From the NCBI GenBank assembly GCA_023213395.1, contig CM041465.1, positions 147,319,741 through 147,383,740 of the forward strand: a DNA stretch of 64,000 bases. The letters are read 5' to 3'. The stretch comes from Cycas panzhihuaensis (Eukaryota; Cycadophyta). The notes below the pieces were generated by a model. That model had not been told where the DNA came from. It saw only the letters and a program-made list of their open reading frames with translations, and searched no databases. The translations under genes were made by a program, and so were the position numbers. Positions within the stretch are counted from its first letter, which is position 1. Every line of letters begins with the position of its first letter. Shown here piece by piece: positions 13,633 to 25,163 of the stretch.

Positions 13633-13960
13633 TGAAGAAACATAAAAATATGCATATGTTCTAAGCTACAAGATCTTGATCATATACAACAAGAAATAAT
13701 AAAGAGCACTAGTACATAAGACATTGGATTTATATGGGAAACCTTTTCGAGAAAAAACCCACCATAAATGATCATAGGATCATATCGATGATTCTTGAAT
13801 AAAATTACAATGGTCTCTAGGATTATTTATGGTTTCCCAAATGGTACATCCAACCTTAATGGTTGTGACCCTCTGAAATATTTGCATCTTTTCATTTAAT
13901 ATTAACTAAACCACATTTATCATTAAACAAGTGGCTCAGTCTTTAGCTTCCATACTAACA
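13633..13960 (-). repeat. copia-2 3' LTR (left copy)
   Basis: Starts TGAAGAAAC, ends ACTAACA on the plus strand, and is followed by a pyrimidine-rich stretch where the polypurine tract should be. It retains many G/C bases that are A/T in the partner copy. It shares the GGGAA...CCTTTT.GAGAAAAA.CCCACCAT block with the copia-3 LTR, so the two families are related. Confidence 0.88.
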
Positions 13961-14049
13961 TCATTCCTTAATGTAAATATGGAGATTTGATTTGTAGCTT
14001 GAAATCATAAACGAAGGTTAGGATTATACTTGCTGATACATCATCGCTA

Positions 14050-15600
14050 AAAGATACCTTCTCAAAGTCCTAATATGGTATGAATCTTGATGAATTGATC
14101 TTGAGTTAGTGCTTTGGTAAATACGTTTATAAGTTATTTTTCACTTAAATAAAAGTTGACCTATAACTTCCCCACTTTGATTTATTTACAAATGTAGTGG
14201 TGTTAAATTTCAATATGCTTCATGTATGCATGAAACTCTGGATTCTTTGATAGATGAATAATGCTCTCGTTATCAACTAAAATAATTAGGATGCTATAAG
14301 ATATACCAAGGATATCTAAAATCCCTTTCAACCATACAATTTCTCTTGCACTAATAGGAAGTCCCTAATACTTTGCCTCTCTAGAAGGTGGTGCCATTAT
14401 ATGTTGTTTCTTTGATTGGCGTGATATAAACCTAATGTCAATACCAAACAAATATCTAGTAGTGGATTTTTGATAATCAAAATCTCCTCCCCAATCTACA
14501 TTAGTGTAGTTATGAAACTTTACATCTCCATAACAAAGGTACTTTAAACTAAGATTAAAAGTGCCTTTCAATTATCTCAGAATTTGCTTTATTGCAACCA
14601 AATGTAACTCCTATGGATTTTGCATATAGTGGGAGACTAATCTAATAATGTACACAATATCAAGCCTAGTACGAGTTAAATAAATTAGACTCTTACTAGT
14701 TATTTATGCAATGTTCTATCTATAGCATGTTGTTTCATATCTTTCAAGAGCTTTATGCCTTTAGCGCATGGTGTTCGAATAGGTTATTAGTCCTCTATCT
14801 TGAATTTCTTAAGTAAGCCTTTTGTATATTTTGTTTGTAACACCAAAACTCTATCTTCCATCTGCTTTACCTCAATGCCCAAAAAGTAATGTAGAGCCCC
14901 AAGATTTGTCATATTAAAAGTCCCATACACCTTGCTATTTCTATTGTGGCATGATTCTTTCTTTTGGCAATAATGTTTTATTGTGGGGTATATAGGATTG
15001 TGAATTCTCACTTTATACCATGATTTAGACACAACTAATTGAAAGCATTATTGTTGTATTCCTTACTATTATCACTCCTTTGAATTTCTATCTTCTTTTT
15101 ACATTCATTCTCAACATGTACCTTCCATTCACTAAAGTAATTAAAACTTCAAACTTATTCTTCAAGAAATATACCCAAGCCTTCCTAGTATAATCATCTA
15201 TAAGCACTAAAATATAGTGAGCTTTATATATAGAACGGTTTGAGAGAGGATCCATCACATCAGTATGTATGAGATCTAGCTTCTCCTTGGCTCTCTAGGT
15301 ACGATCCTGAGCAAAAGGATAGTGATGATGCTTCCTGTACATGCACCCTTCACATACACCTTCTGAATAAGAAACATGGGGCATTCTTTCTACCATTTTT
15401 AGTAGATTCATAAGTGTTATGCTTTTGTAATTAAGATGTTGAAGACATTCATGTCAAAGATTACTCACATTATCAACATCGATTATAAAAACACAAGAAC
15501 CATTCTAGGATTAAAATTTCTCGAACACCCAAAAATCATCCCTTGCTTTTCTAGTAGCACTGATAGAGAAATTTTTCTTAGGATCCTTAATTTGGCATTT
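14050..15600 (-). pseudogene. copia-2 integrase, RT tail and RNase H, with internal deletion
   Basis: Reading the minus strand, the pre-integrase region (15.45-15.35 kb) has a Cys/His-rich GVCEGCMYRKHHHYPF. The integrase core follows, with HTD (near 15.27 kb) and RSDN near 15.08 kb. The Glu position reads Lys (AKRKN, near 14.97 kb) and the core ends at EIARCM near 14.94 kb. The next recognisable sequence is the RT C terminus, MTNLGALHYFLGIEV (about 14.91 kb). Integrase C terminus and RT fingers and palm, including YVDD, are therefore absent. RNase H follows (YTNVDWGGD near 14.50 kb, REAKY near 14.37 kb), with a tail including VFTKAL near 14.10 kb. Confidence 0.87.
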
Positions 15601-15848
15601 GTCTTTGTAGATCTCAACCTTCATACCTTATTTGTAGATCTATCGACTAACAAAAGGTTCATCTTTATCTTGGGTATGTAATGCATCCCCTTAAATTTTC
15701 CTCCTACAAGAGAAACAATGGCAACACCCTTAAGAAGTAATATGCTCGCATCTCTAAGAATGATTCTAGCTTCACTTGGACTAGCATTCCATGCGTCAAA
15801 GTTCTGCTTCTGAAAACAAATAGGTTTCTATGCTCCTTAGTCTAAAAT

Positions 15849-16706
15849 CTAATAGTCTCCCTGATTTGACCCAGTTGACAAGGATGATACTTTTGCATAA
15901 TAAGCTACAACACTTTTTCCTTTCTCATCCTTACTTACTTTACATTTGTCTTGCCTTTTGAACCAACAATTCTTCTCTTTGTCATTGTCTTTCTTGCAAT
16001 AATTACAGTTTCCAACAAGCTTCTTCTTTTTTTTAGAACTTTCTCTTGATTTTTGTGTAGACTTCCCTTCTCGAATGTCATCTCTCCTCCATGTCTTCAT
16101 GACTAAGACTTGGTTTGATTCAAAACCACCAAGCAGACTATGGTGCTTCAACTTGGCATCTTGGCTAGTATGAGACTCTTCAACTTCTCAAATGATTCAC
16201 CCTCTATTACTTCATCACTTGAGTAAATAGTTTAAAAGGTTTCAAATATAGTTGGTAGTTTCACCATAACTAATATAAATAATAATGCATCATCAATTGA
16301 TCTTGATTTAATCTCTTTTAATTCATTCTTTAAATTGGTTATTTTATTCAGGTAGATGCTTATGTTACTTTCATCTTCCATTGTCGTATTAAAAAGTTCC
16401 ATTATTAAAGTAACCCAACGATTTATCTTTTTCTTTTTTAATGTCTCACCGAATTTTGTACGTATTTCATTTGGTTTATCAAGGTTATGGACTATGGCTC
16501 TCTGATCAAGTGCCATAGATAGTTTTGATAGCCCAACAACCATAAACTACTTATCTTCTTGATGAGTTTGCTCATTCACATCTAATGGAATAGCAAGCAA
16601 CGCATCTTTAGTGATCCCTCAAAGTTGATTCACCATTAAAACCAACTCCATGTTAACCTTCCACTCACTGGAATTATTCCCATTAAAAATAACTTAAGGC
16701 ATCATC
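15849..16706 (-). pseudogene. copia-2 gag (UBN2-type) with CCHC-like knuckle
   Basis: Gag begins near 16706 with FNGNNSSEWKVNMELVL, the usual N-terminal pattern of copia gag. It continues through a UBN2-like core (ALDQRAIVHNLDK, then TLIMELFNTTMEDESNISIY) to about 16.23 kb. A further open stretch at 16151-15849 carries a knuckle written CNYC...NCW, in which the canonical Gly-His pair is missing. Lys-rich flanks suit nucleic-acid binding. Stops and frameshifts separate the pieces. It would have formed the particle shell of copia-2. Confidence 0.78.
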
Positions 16707-18061
16707 ATGTCCATTATGAGAAACATGTTGACAAATGAGTTATTCTTACTAAATTATTTAACTTAGTCATACACATAACACCCAATATACTACTTAATCT
16801 CTATTTTCCAATAAGTTTGGCAAACCTATAATATTTAATAGTTTTAACAATTGATTTCTCACACCATTAATGTCACACTAGCTTTATGTTTTAATATGTT
16901 ACACTCACTTAATGGGCTGCTAAAATATGCTTCGAGACACCAAAAAAATACTTCAAAAAATGAAGAAAAACGACAGTATGGGTCTCATCTTGATAAGTCT
17001 AAGTGACCAAAAATTCACATATAATTTTTTTGGCTTGAAGTAATAGTAAACAAGTTAAAAGATGACCCATGAATGAGTGCAATGTGATTCTCTCCAAATA
17101 TCTTTCTTATATATATATATAGATAGATAGATAGATAGATATAATTGGAAGAATGAATGGGGGAATATCCCAATAATGGGTGGTTACCTCCTTTTTGCCC
17201 ACACAAATTTTTAAACTATTACAACTTACATTTTTGTAAACAAATCAAAGTTAATGAAAGAAGTATTAATGTATTAATGTCTTAACATTAATAATCTTCT
17301 TAATATTTATGTATATCATATTTAGTGGTGGTGTGTATATTTATGGGAATTGTATTGACTTGCATCCTTTTCCATAGAAGGTTGCGACTCTTGTGTGACT
17401 TCTAGTGATATTTTGGGCTTGCTACGATTGTGTGAAGATGCACTCACCTTCCATATATGGATAGATAATTATTTGCAAGGCTTTTGAAGTTTTAGCAAGT
17501 GGGAGTTTTAAGTTTGAGGTCATTTAATGATTATGAATTAGGCCTACACTTTCCACAAGCATCAAATCAATCTTAACAGATTTTTGTTACTGCTTAACGA
17601 GTTGAAGAATGTTCTCAAGGAATTCTGTCATGCTCACAATAGGTATTATGGTTGTTTTTATGTCTAGATGTTGAATCTTATGCCCGATTATGTCATATGA
17701 TCTCTAAATGATGCCCAATATACTCTAGTCATGCCTGATGCAATCCAACATTGTTAAATCATGATCAACTTTGGCCCAACAAGCATAGGGAGTGCCCAAA
17801 ATGCCCAACCAACTCTGAATAGTTTTGACACAAGCTTAACACGGTCTAAAGTGTGCCCAATGTGATTTTAGGGCTCAAACAGTGAGAAAACTTTACTAAT
17901 AGGTGAAATCCACCTCCTTACTCATCATTGTAACATGGTGTTACTCTTATGGTTGTTAAAAAAGATAATAATCATCAGGACAGGACTTTATTTACATTAC
18001 TAGGCATTCTTCAATCTTATTATATTTACTTAACTATAACTTTAACCATGTACTCCATTTG
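16707..18061 (-). other. copia-2 5' leader, with a TA/GATA microsatellite
   Basis: Non-coding DNA between gag and the PBS on the minus strand. At 17108-17140 there is a short (TA)n followed by (GATA)n-type simple repeat. No other feature was recognised. Confidence 0.6.
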
Positions 18062-18073
18062 ACTCTAATACCA
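18062..18073 (-). other. copia-2 primer-binding site
   Basis: The plus strand reads ACTCTAATACCA, complementary to TGGTATTAGAGT. This is canonical tRNA-iMet TGGTATCAGAGC with two C-to-T changes. It lies directly against the right LTR. Confidence 0.87.
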
Positions 18074-18403
18074 TGTAAAGAAATATGAAAATATACATAT
18101 ATATTCTAAGCTACAAAATTTTAATCATACACAACAAACAATAATAAAGAGCACAAATATACAAGACATAAGATTTATGTAAAAACTTTTTTGATAAAAA
18201 ACCTATCACAAATAATAGTAAGATCACGTTAATAATTCTTAAATAAAATTACAATAATCTTTAAAATTATATATAATCCTTTAAATAATATATCTAACTT
18301 AAATAATTATAACTCTCTAAAATATTTACAATTTTTTATTTAATACTAATTAAACCATATTTATTATTAAATAAATAATTTAATCTTTAATTATTACATT
18401 GAA
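18074..18403 (-). repeat. copia-2 5' LTR (right copy), extremely AT-rich
   Basis: Full-length partner of 13633-13960. Most differences are G or C in the left copy against A or T here. It starts TGTAAAG and is followed by AATTA, the target duplication. Confidence 0.87.
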
Positions 18404-18408
18404 AATTA

Positions 18409-20494
18409 AATCATATTTATAAAAATAAACCAAAAAAAAATCATAAAAAATGTGTTCTAGATAACTATGCTCTAATAAATGCTATCTATTAACAAAACTA
18501 ACAAACATTTCGTTGTGGCCGCCGGGTTGTCGGGGCTGGGGGCGGTGGGTGTTGTAACCTTGAACGCCCGATTAAGGTGATATTGGTTGTCCGAGGGCTA
18601 CCATGTGGTAGCAACCTGTGAAGATTTCCTCTGGCTTGCCCTCAGCAACAGAAACATTTGGCGGTTAAAGCAAACCTTTAGGGTTTGAACGGGCTCGATG
18701 AAGGCTCTGGATAACACAATAGAGGCTCCTGAAGTCTAAAGGCAGTGATTGAATGCTTGGTAGATAAAACGAGAGCCACCCATAGATGAAAGAACCTCCA
18801 CACATCTCACGGCTCATTCAGGATTAGAGTCATGGAGGCAAAAGCGGTGCAGGTCAATAGTTCATTGTTCAATATTACTCAAAAGAACGAAAAATGGTGG
18901 GATTCCATGGTCGGTCTCCGGGTTGCAGTGGGGGTTATCACACTTCCAGAAAGAGGGTACACTTGTAATTACAGCCATGAAGGACCAAGGAGGTGAAGAG
19001 CTTAGCACAAATGAGTAAGGAATCTGCGACTTGGGTTAAACACTAGAGGGAGGCACTAATGAGTTTGAGCTACTGTAACTTGGAGGCCTTAAATTTTGTG
19101 CGGAAAGTATATCTGAGGGCCATACAAAGGGCGAAACAACTCAGTAATGTGTGTGTGCATCAAGTCTTTTCTGAGTGAGCAATTGCACATACTTGCTGCA
19201 GAATTTGAGTAGCTTTTATACCACATACCAATGGATCTGCAGTGCACTCAATTAAGGAGATATGGGTGGTTCCAGAGCGCGATTAGAACTCTTTTAGCAT
19301 GCACTTGCAGTCTTATTGTTTTTTCAGACGATCTGTCTTCTTGTCTTCTGCATTTAACATAACTCTAATTGGAGGGATAGCTATCCCTAGTCCTCATCCT
19401 CGCAGGCTGGTGATGTGGCAACTTGGTATCAGACGAGGGTTTGCTCTATTTGGGCTGCACGCAGGGTTACATAGATTGCTGCAGTGGACAACCAGTTAAA
19501 TCTCATCTTAAGATACCTAAAGGGGATCTTAGAAATCAAGTAAGGCTTCAAAGAAAGCAAATTAGCTACTTGAGAACTACTGTTGCAAGATGATTTGAGC
19601 ATGCTACCATGTTAGAGGAAGATAAATACTTATCAAGGAGGATGTGTTGGACGTGGCTATTTACACATCTGTTACCACATTGGTGTGTTTACTATATAAG
19701 CAAGTTATGATGGTTGGATTGGGCACAAACTTGGCCGGCTGGTTTGAATATTGACATGAAGTACGGCCAATTCCTGGTCAAATGAATATACAACCTAAAG
19801 ATGGATGATGAACCTTGTTCGTGTTCATGTTGGCAAGTACTTAGATTAGTGGCACAAGAAATGACAACATTTTTTCATCATGAGGAAGTACCATCTGTAT
19901 AGGTAAAGTGATGTGCATCACTCCCCAAGTATGTTGCTCTCTTGGCCTTAATGTGGTTATACATTTTCTATTGTATCTCTTTGTGAAATTAACAAGAGGG
20001 AAGAATGTTGGTACCCTTCTAGTGAAGAAGCAAGTTTGAAACAGATTTGTGCTAGCATAATAATAATGTGCAAGAGCATGATCCTGAAGCAATAGAGCTC
20101 AAACAATGCATCACGTATGCATAGGTATTGCAATATTTTGCTTAACTTGATGTTTATATTTTGTTTCCTTGGAACATGACAAGGAAGTGCAGGTGGTTAT
20201 CTTGGAGATTACGACTCAATAAGGGAAGTTGAATATTAACAAGGCAAGCCATAAATGGCTAACGTATTGGACCCTTTCATAGCATGAAGGTGTTTTCGGT
20301 ATGAACAATGAAGGTATTGTGAGGTGAAGGTAAGGATTGAAGGTTAGGTATAATTGTTCCTAAGCATACATAACCATGAGATTTGAAAGATTCCAAATTC
20401 TTGAAATGCACATGAAAGTACAAACTTTACGAAGTGGTTAAAAAGAAATTAAATTAATAAACTTCTTGACTAAATTTATGTGATGTAATATGTA
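18409..20494. other. Unclassified DNA with a GC-rich block at 18505-19500
   Basis: Composition changes sharply near 18508 from almost pure A/T to a G/C- and CpG-containing stretch (GTGGCCGCCGGGTTG) that fades toward 19500. It holds only short ORFs without recognised domains. A TATA-like TACTATATAAGC lies near 19690. It could be the leader of an unknown retroelement or a relic of non-transposon DNA. No gene can be supported. Confidence 0.4.
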
Positions 20495-20765
20495 TGACGG
20501 GATATTGTTTGCATGTTTGTGGGGGCAAGTATTATGACTGCAAGAGTGGTACTATGATAAACCAAGAGGAAGGTGTATGTCCTAGTGGAAAGCTTATCAA
20601 GGTCTTTTATTGCTACCATCCAAATTGGTCATGGGTGAGCAATGTTATTATTATGCTACACTATTGATGTTGGTACATCAAGTTATTGGGATATATGGTT
20701 TTATGATATTCCTTACATGATAGCAATATGTTGGAGCATTTATACTATGGAATCCACCACATGCA
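20495..20765 (+). repeat. Left copy of a 271-bp duplication flanking element 4
   Basis: Identical in length and gap-free to 25527-25797, with three mismatches by eye. It ends in ATGCA, the expected 5-bp duplication, immediately before the left LTR. See the findings for its meaning. Confidence 0.93.
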
Positions 20766-21134
20766 TGTAGGAATGAGAGGATATGAGCTGGAAACATGTC
20801 ATAAAGCACATGTGAGAAAGTGCACAAGAGATGACAATACGACAATGATTCACAACTCTCTAAAATTCTCATTAAGAAGATATGTAAGGTACAAATACAT
20901 ATTTATAGTTTTACACTATGTCTAAACATAGGAGTTGGTTCAACCACTCCCATGATTTTTGTTGTGCTTAAATTAACTAATTAATAGTTGAGCATCTTTG
21001 ACTTCTAGAACTTTGACTAGGAATCTTCTCTCACTAGAATATTCTCATCTAGAATATTCCATGTGAGCAATTATTCCAATAACATGAAATGAACTTAAAT
21101 GGACATGTAAATGGGAATGCACATTATTCCAACA
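20766..21134 (-). repeat. Element 4 3' LTR (left, complete)
   Basis: Starts TGTAGGAATG (partner: TGTTGGAATG) and ends ATTCCAACA, giving TGTTGG...CCAACA terminal inverted ends in the ancestral form. Confidence 0.93.
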
Positions 21135-21143
21135 CCCCCCCCC
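21135..21143 (-). other. Element 4 polypurine tract
   Basis: Nine consecutive C on the plus strand, so a G9 tract on the element strand, directly upstream of its 3' LTR. Confidence 0.85.
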
Positions 21144-21477
21144 ATAATGTTAAGTTTATTTCTTTACATAATCATCAGTGTCCTAAGTCTCTCAATAATT
21201 TCTCACAACTTAAAGTCTAAGTGAGAATACAACATGAAGGACAATACATCAACTCAATCATGCCATACTCCATATGCTGTCGAATAGAATGATGGTGATC
21301 TTCCACAAGCTTGAACCTGTTATGGAACTCCAATTCTTCGATAGTTGGAAGGCATCTTGTTGCAGTAGAACAACTGAAGAAATCAAAAGAAGTCGATTAA
21401 GCCCATAATGGCTTCTCGAATGCTGTGACTGCTGCTTTGCATACTGTCTTGGTGGAGTAAACTATCCATATCAAGTG

Positions 21478-22000
21478 ATCAACCATAATTAGGTGCTATG
21501 CACATACTGTCATTGATTTGGCCTTCAACCGCTACAAGAGATCAACCAGAATCCAGTAGTCTATGCACATCCTGTCGTTGATTTGAATCAACCAGAACTA
21601 AGTGTCATCCACATCCTGTCGTTGAATTAATTCAACCAGAACTTAAGTGGTTAAATGCACATCCTGTCATTGAATTGATTCAACCAGAACTAAGTGGTCA
21701 TAGGATCAACCAGAACTAAGTGTCATCCACATCCTGTCGTTGAATTGATTCAACCAGAACTTAAGTGGTTAAATGCACATCCTGTCGTTGAATTGATTCA
21801 ACCAGAACTAAGTGGTCAATGCACATCATGTCGTTGAGTAGGATCAACCAGAACTAAGTGTCATCCACATCCTGTCATTGAATTGATGTACTTCTTGTCG
21901 TTGAATTGATTCAACCAGAACTAAGTGGTCAATGCACATCCTGTCGTTGATTAGGATCAACCAGAACTAAGTATCATCCACATCCTGTCATTGATTCAGT
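21478..22000. repeat. Minisatellite A inside element 4
   Basis: About a dozen units of roughly 40-50 bp. Each combines a core like CACATCCTGTCGTTGA with TCAACCAGAACTAAGTG. Unit variants differ in the linker (GTCATC, GGTCAATG, GGTTAAATG), and variants recur in mixed order, as in a higher-order array. There is no coding frame. Confidence 0.88.
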
Positions 22001-22879
22001 CTTTGTAGTTCCCTTTACAAAGCTCCAGAAAAGGATTTCATCATCCTTATGCAGTACATGCTAGTTGTGATCATCAATGCGTGAATATTACACTCATTGT
22101 CCTGCTTCTCCAAATGTCATAATCTTGGCTTACAATATCGTGCTTGATTATATGCACTATTGTCATTTTCCAAGACACTGTTGCTTCATAGAATTGTTAG
22201 GTGTTTTCATTAACACCTCAACACTGCAACTATCATCACCATTACATAATAAGCTGCAATAGTAAGCTACCCAACTCACAAATGAAAGAGTTTGAGGTAG
22301 ACAAAGGTATGATAAATATCATGCAGGTTGATAAGAGTTTTATACTTTACAATTCAACAACATAAGTCACTCCTCTCCTTCAATTTCTGCACATGAAGAG
22401 ACTAGACATATTTCAAGAGTAAGCAAGTATCAAGACTCTAATAAATTATTAAGAGTCATTTTGCATCATATGCAAGCAAATAAAGATGAGCAATCTACTC
22501 ATCAATTACTAGAAAATTGATGAATGCTAGTGTTCTAGGTTCCAATTCTGTCATATCATGTCGTGTCATATCATCTCGTATGACACCATGTTGTGATATA
22601 TTGTGCCGCACCATGTTGCCTTTAGTTGGGTTTGATTAGGCTTCCTGTCTTCTCCTTCAACAACTCCCATAGGTCTTTGTAAGACTGGAAGGTGCTACAT
22701 TACATAAGACTTTCATTTTGCCTTAGTGAATCTAGCAAATTTAAGCTAGTAATTCACAGACATTTTAGGAAGTCTGTAATTAAGAAATTAAGGAGAAAAA
22801 GTGTTTTAATCACCGCAAGTATGAGTGCCACATCACTCAGTGACCGCAAGGTGAATTACACTTTAAGAGAGTACAAATA

Positions 22880-23960
22880 AAGGTTTAAAAACCCATCAAT
22901 AAAGAGGAATAAATACATTAAAAGGTCCTCTAAAAGTTCTATAAAAGAGGACTTAGTACATTAAATTTTCCCTTTTACAAATATTCTCATAGTACATTGA
23001 AAAATCCTCATCAAATAGAGTCAAAATATATGCTCTAAAGAGGATTAAGTACATGAGAAAATGTCCTTGAAGTACTCCTTAATGAAGCCAATAAAAACCT
23101 TTGAAGAGAAGACAAATATTAAGCTTGAAAGCTTAAAGTCTTCTTAAGGTTTTATACCCTTTTACATCACCAAAAATGTGCCTTAAAAAAGAGGATTAAA
23201 TGTATTAAAAATTCCTCTTAAGGTACTTTTCATGTCCGCCAAAGATTTGCTCTTTTGTGCCACCAATAGATACTTTTTACAAAAGGATAAAATACTTTAA
23301 CAAGATCCTTTTTAAAGTATCATTCAAATGAAGCCATCATAATATATTTCAAAGAAGAAAAAAAATGCTTTAAAAACCTCTTGAAATACTCTTTCACATG
23401 TCACCAATAGTACCCTTTAAAAGAGGATGAATTGCATAAGTCAAATCCTCTTGAAGTACTATTTTATGCTGCCCAAAGTGCTCTTTTATGTCACCAAAAG
23501 ATGCTTTTATAAGAAGAGGATAAACCGCCTTTATAATGCTCATAAAGCATCTATATGCCACCAATAACAGCCTTTTAAAGAGGATAAAATTACATGAAGA
23601 AATCCTCTTAATATGCTTACCACAAGTACTCTTATGTGCCACCAAAAAATTTACCTTTAACAAGAGGATAAAGTGTATTTAAACTCCTCTTAAGGTAGTT
23701 TACATGTCCGCCAAAAATTGCTCTTTAAAAAGAGAAAAATTCTCTTAAAGTAAGAGCTCTTTTTTTTTGTGCCACCAAAAATGTTTTACATAAAAGGATG
23801 TATCTCATTAAAAACCTCTTAAAACATTATTTAAGTCGCCAAAATACTATCATAAAATACACTTTACTAAAGACAACATATTATACTAAGTGCCTTGTAA
23901 AGTCTAATTAAATATTCTTCAAAGGATAAATAAGACTCTTCAAAACACACATTATTTAAT
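22880..23960. repeat. Degenerate tandem array B inside element 4
   Basis: A long array of roughly 60-bp imperfect units built from AAGAGGATAAA, a spacer, then TCCTCTTAAGGTACT, a spacer, and TGTGCCACCAAAAG or ATGTCCGCCAAA. GAGGAT and its partner ATCCTC are inverted complements within each unit, so transcripts could form serial hairpins. No protein signal was recognised. Confidence 0.78.
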
Positions 23961-24049
23961 AAACTCTATGAAGAAGACTTTATATAGAAATGAGAATATT
24001 CTAAAGTATATACTAATGTTTATAACACAAAGTTATAAACATTAGAGTA

Positions 24050-24880
24050 ACCTAATCGAATTTCAATTCGATTTTGAATGGCGCGATTTCCCATTGCTTT
24101 TTCCGCCGCTCTGTCCGGCTTTGAACTATCGTAACGGCAGCGGCACTAATCTGGTAACAACCCGTGATGGCGCGACGGTTGTGCAAGTGGCGACTCTCGT
24201 TTGATGGCGAGCAGGCGGCGTTGACCAGCGGCTGGCTCTCGTGCACAAGGCAATGGCAGCAGATTTCCGTAAGGGTGTGAGTAGGGCGGCTGTCAAATTC
24301 AGGTGGCGGCTCGGGCTGGCGGTTCGGGCGAGGCGATTGACGTTCCGTGACCCAACAGCTCCGGCTGAGCAGAGACGACTGCCTTCTCGCAGGTGGTAAT
24401 TACTTCATGGCATACCCTGACAGCTCTGCAAATGGAACAGTGGCAACGTGATGTTTGATGGAGGACACGCCTGATGGCAGTGCTTCACGAATGGCCCCTA
24501 ATGGCTGGACAGCTTTCGCATTGTGTGTCAAAGTGAAGGAATGGCGGCTCCACGTTGTTTTGTGCTTCGTTTGACAGGCACAGTAACGGCATCTAAGAGC
24601 AAGGCGTTGCCACGATGGTGAAACATCATCAAAGGCGACCCTCCAAAGAAAAGTGTGAATGACGACTGAGACCATGTCAAAGCAGTGATAGCGACTGTAG
24701 TTGAAAATCAGATGGTCAGCTAGTTTACAGCTTTTGGTAGCGCTCTTTTCAACTAACGTCAAGTGCAATAACTGTCATGTGGTCAGCGACGCCTCGTGAA
24801 CCAAAGAAATGCATGTACGACCTTCCAAAGAGCAACTTCTCACAAAGGACAACAATTTTACAGTCCCTAACAGTGTATAA
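24050..24880. other. GC-rich block in the leader of element 4
   Basis: An abrupt island of G/C- and CpG-rich sequence (for example GGCGGCTCGGGCTGGCGG near 24305) inside otherwise AT-rich DNA. In element orientation it lies about 270 bp to 1.1 kb after the PBS, so it acts as leader. The longest frame (24400-24768, minus, 122 codons) has no recognised domain. Candidates are a structured 5' leader or a captured host fragment. Confidence 0.6.
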
Positions 24881-25151
24881 TTTAACACTTGTGACCATTT
24901 TCAGCTATATCTGATTCACAGTTGTAAAACCATGCAAAGGACCTCATTCATCCTCATAGTTTCTAGTTTAGAAAAAGGGTAGACTCATCTTAAGACAGAC
25001 TTAGTACTAACATGGCAGAACCTGTGACCTGTGAATGGATAGAATCAATGCACAAACATTGACAGAATCTCATAAACATATGACAGAACCTAACACATAC
25101 ATGGAAAAAATTAGAGACACATATGGCAGAACACAAGTGTCAAAAACCTAA

Positions 25152-25163
25152 GCTCTGATACCA
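25152..25163 (-). other. Element 4 primer-binding site, intact
   Basis: The plus strand GCTCTGATACCA is the exact complement of TGGTATCAGAGC, the tRNA-iMet PBS. It abuts the right LTR with no spacer. Confidence 0.95.

Larger units (their letters stand above)
13633..18403 (-). mobile_element. copia-2: internally deleted Ty1/copia element
   Basis: Minus-strand element with LTRs at 13633-13960 and 18074-18403. A decayed tRNA-iMet PBS touches the right (5') LTR, and the 5-bp target duplication AATTA lies at 13628-13632 and 18404-18408. The coding part runs from gag (about 16.7 kb) down to the RNase H tail (about 14.05 kb), only about 2.65 kb against the roughly 4 kb expected. The missing piece is the integrase C terminus plus the RT core, so the element is non-autonomous by deletion. 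It is inserted in the zinc-knuckle region of an older gag. Confidence 0.9.

Noticed and set aside
20678-20925. Short ORFs across the element 4 junction
   Set aside because: They span the boundary between flank and LTR and exist only because of the insertion.
21478-22000. CRISPR-like regular repeats
   Set aside because: Units are directly adjacent variants without unique spacers, lie inside a plant LTR element, and no cas gene is present.
24400-24768. 122-codon minus-strand ORF in the GC-rich block
   Set aside because: GC-rich DNA has few stops by chance. No domain, no homologous frame and no codon evidence support it.
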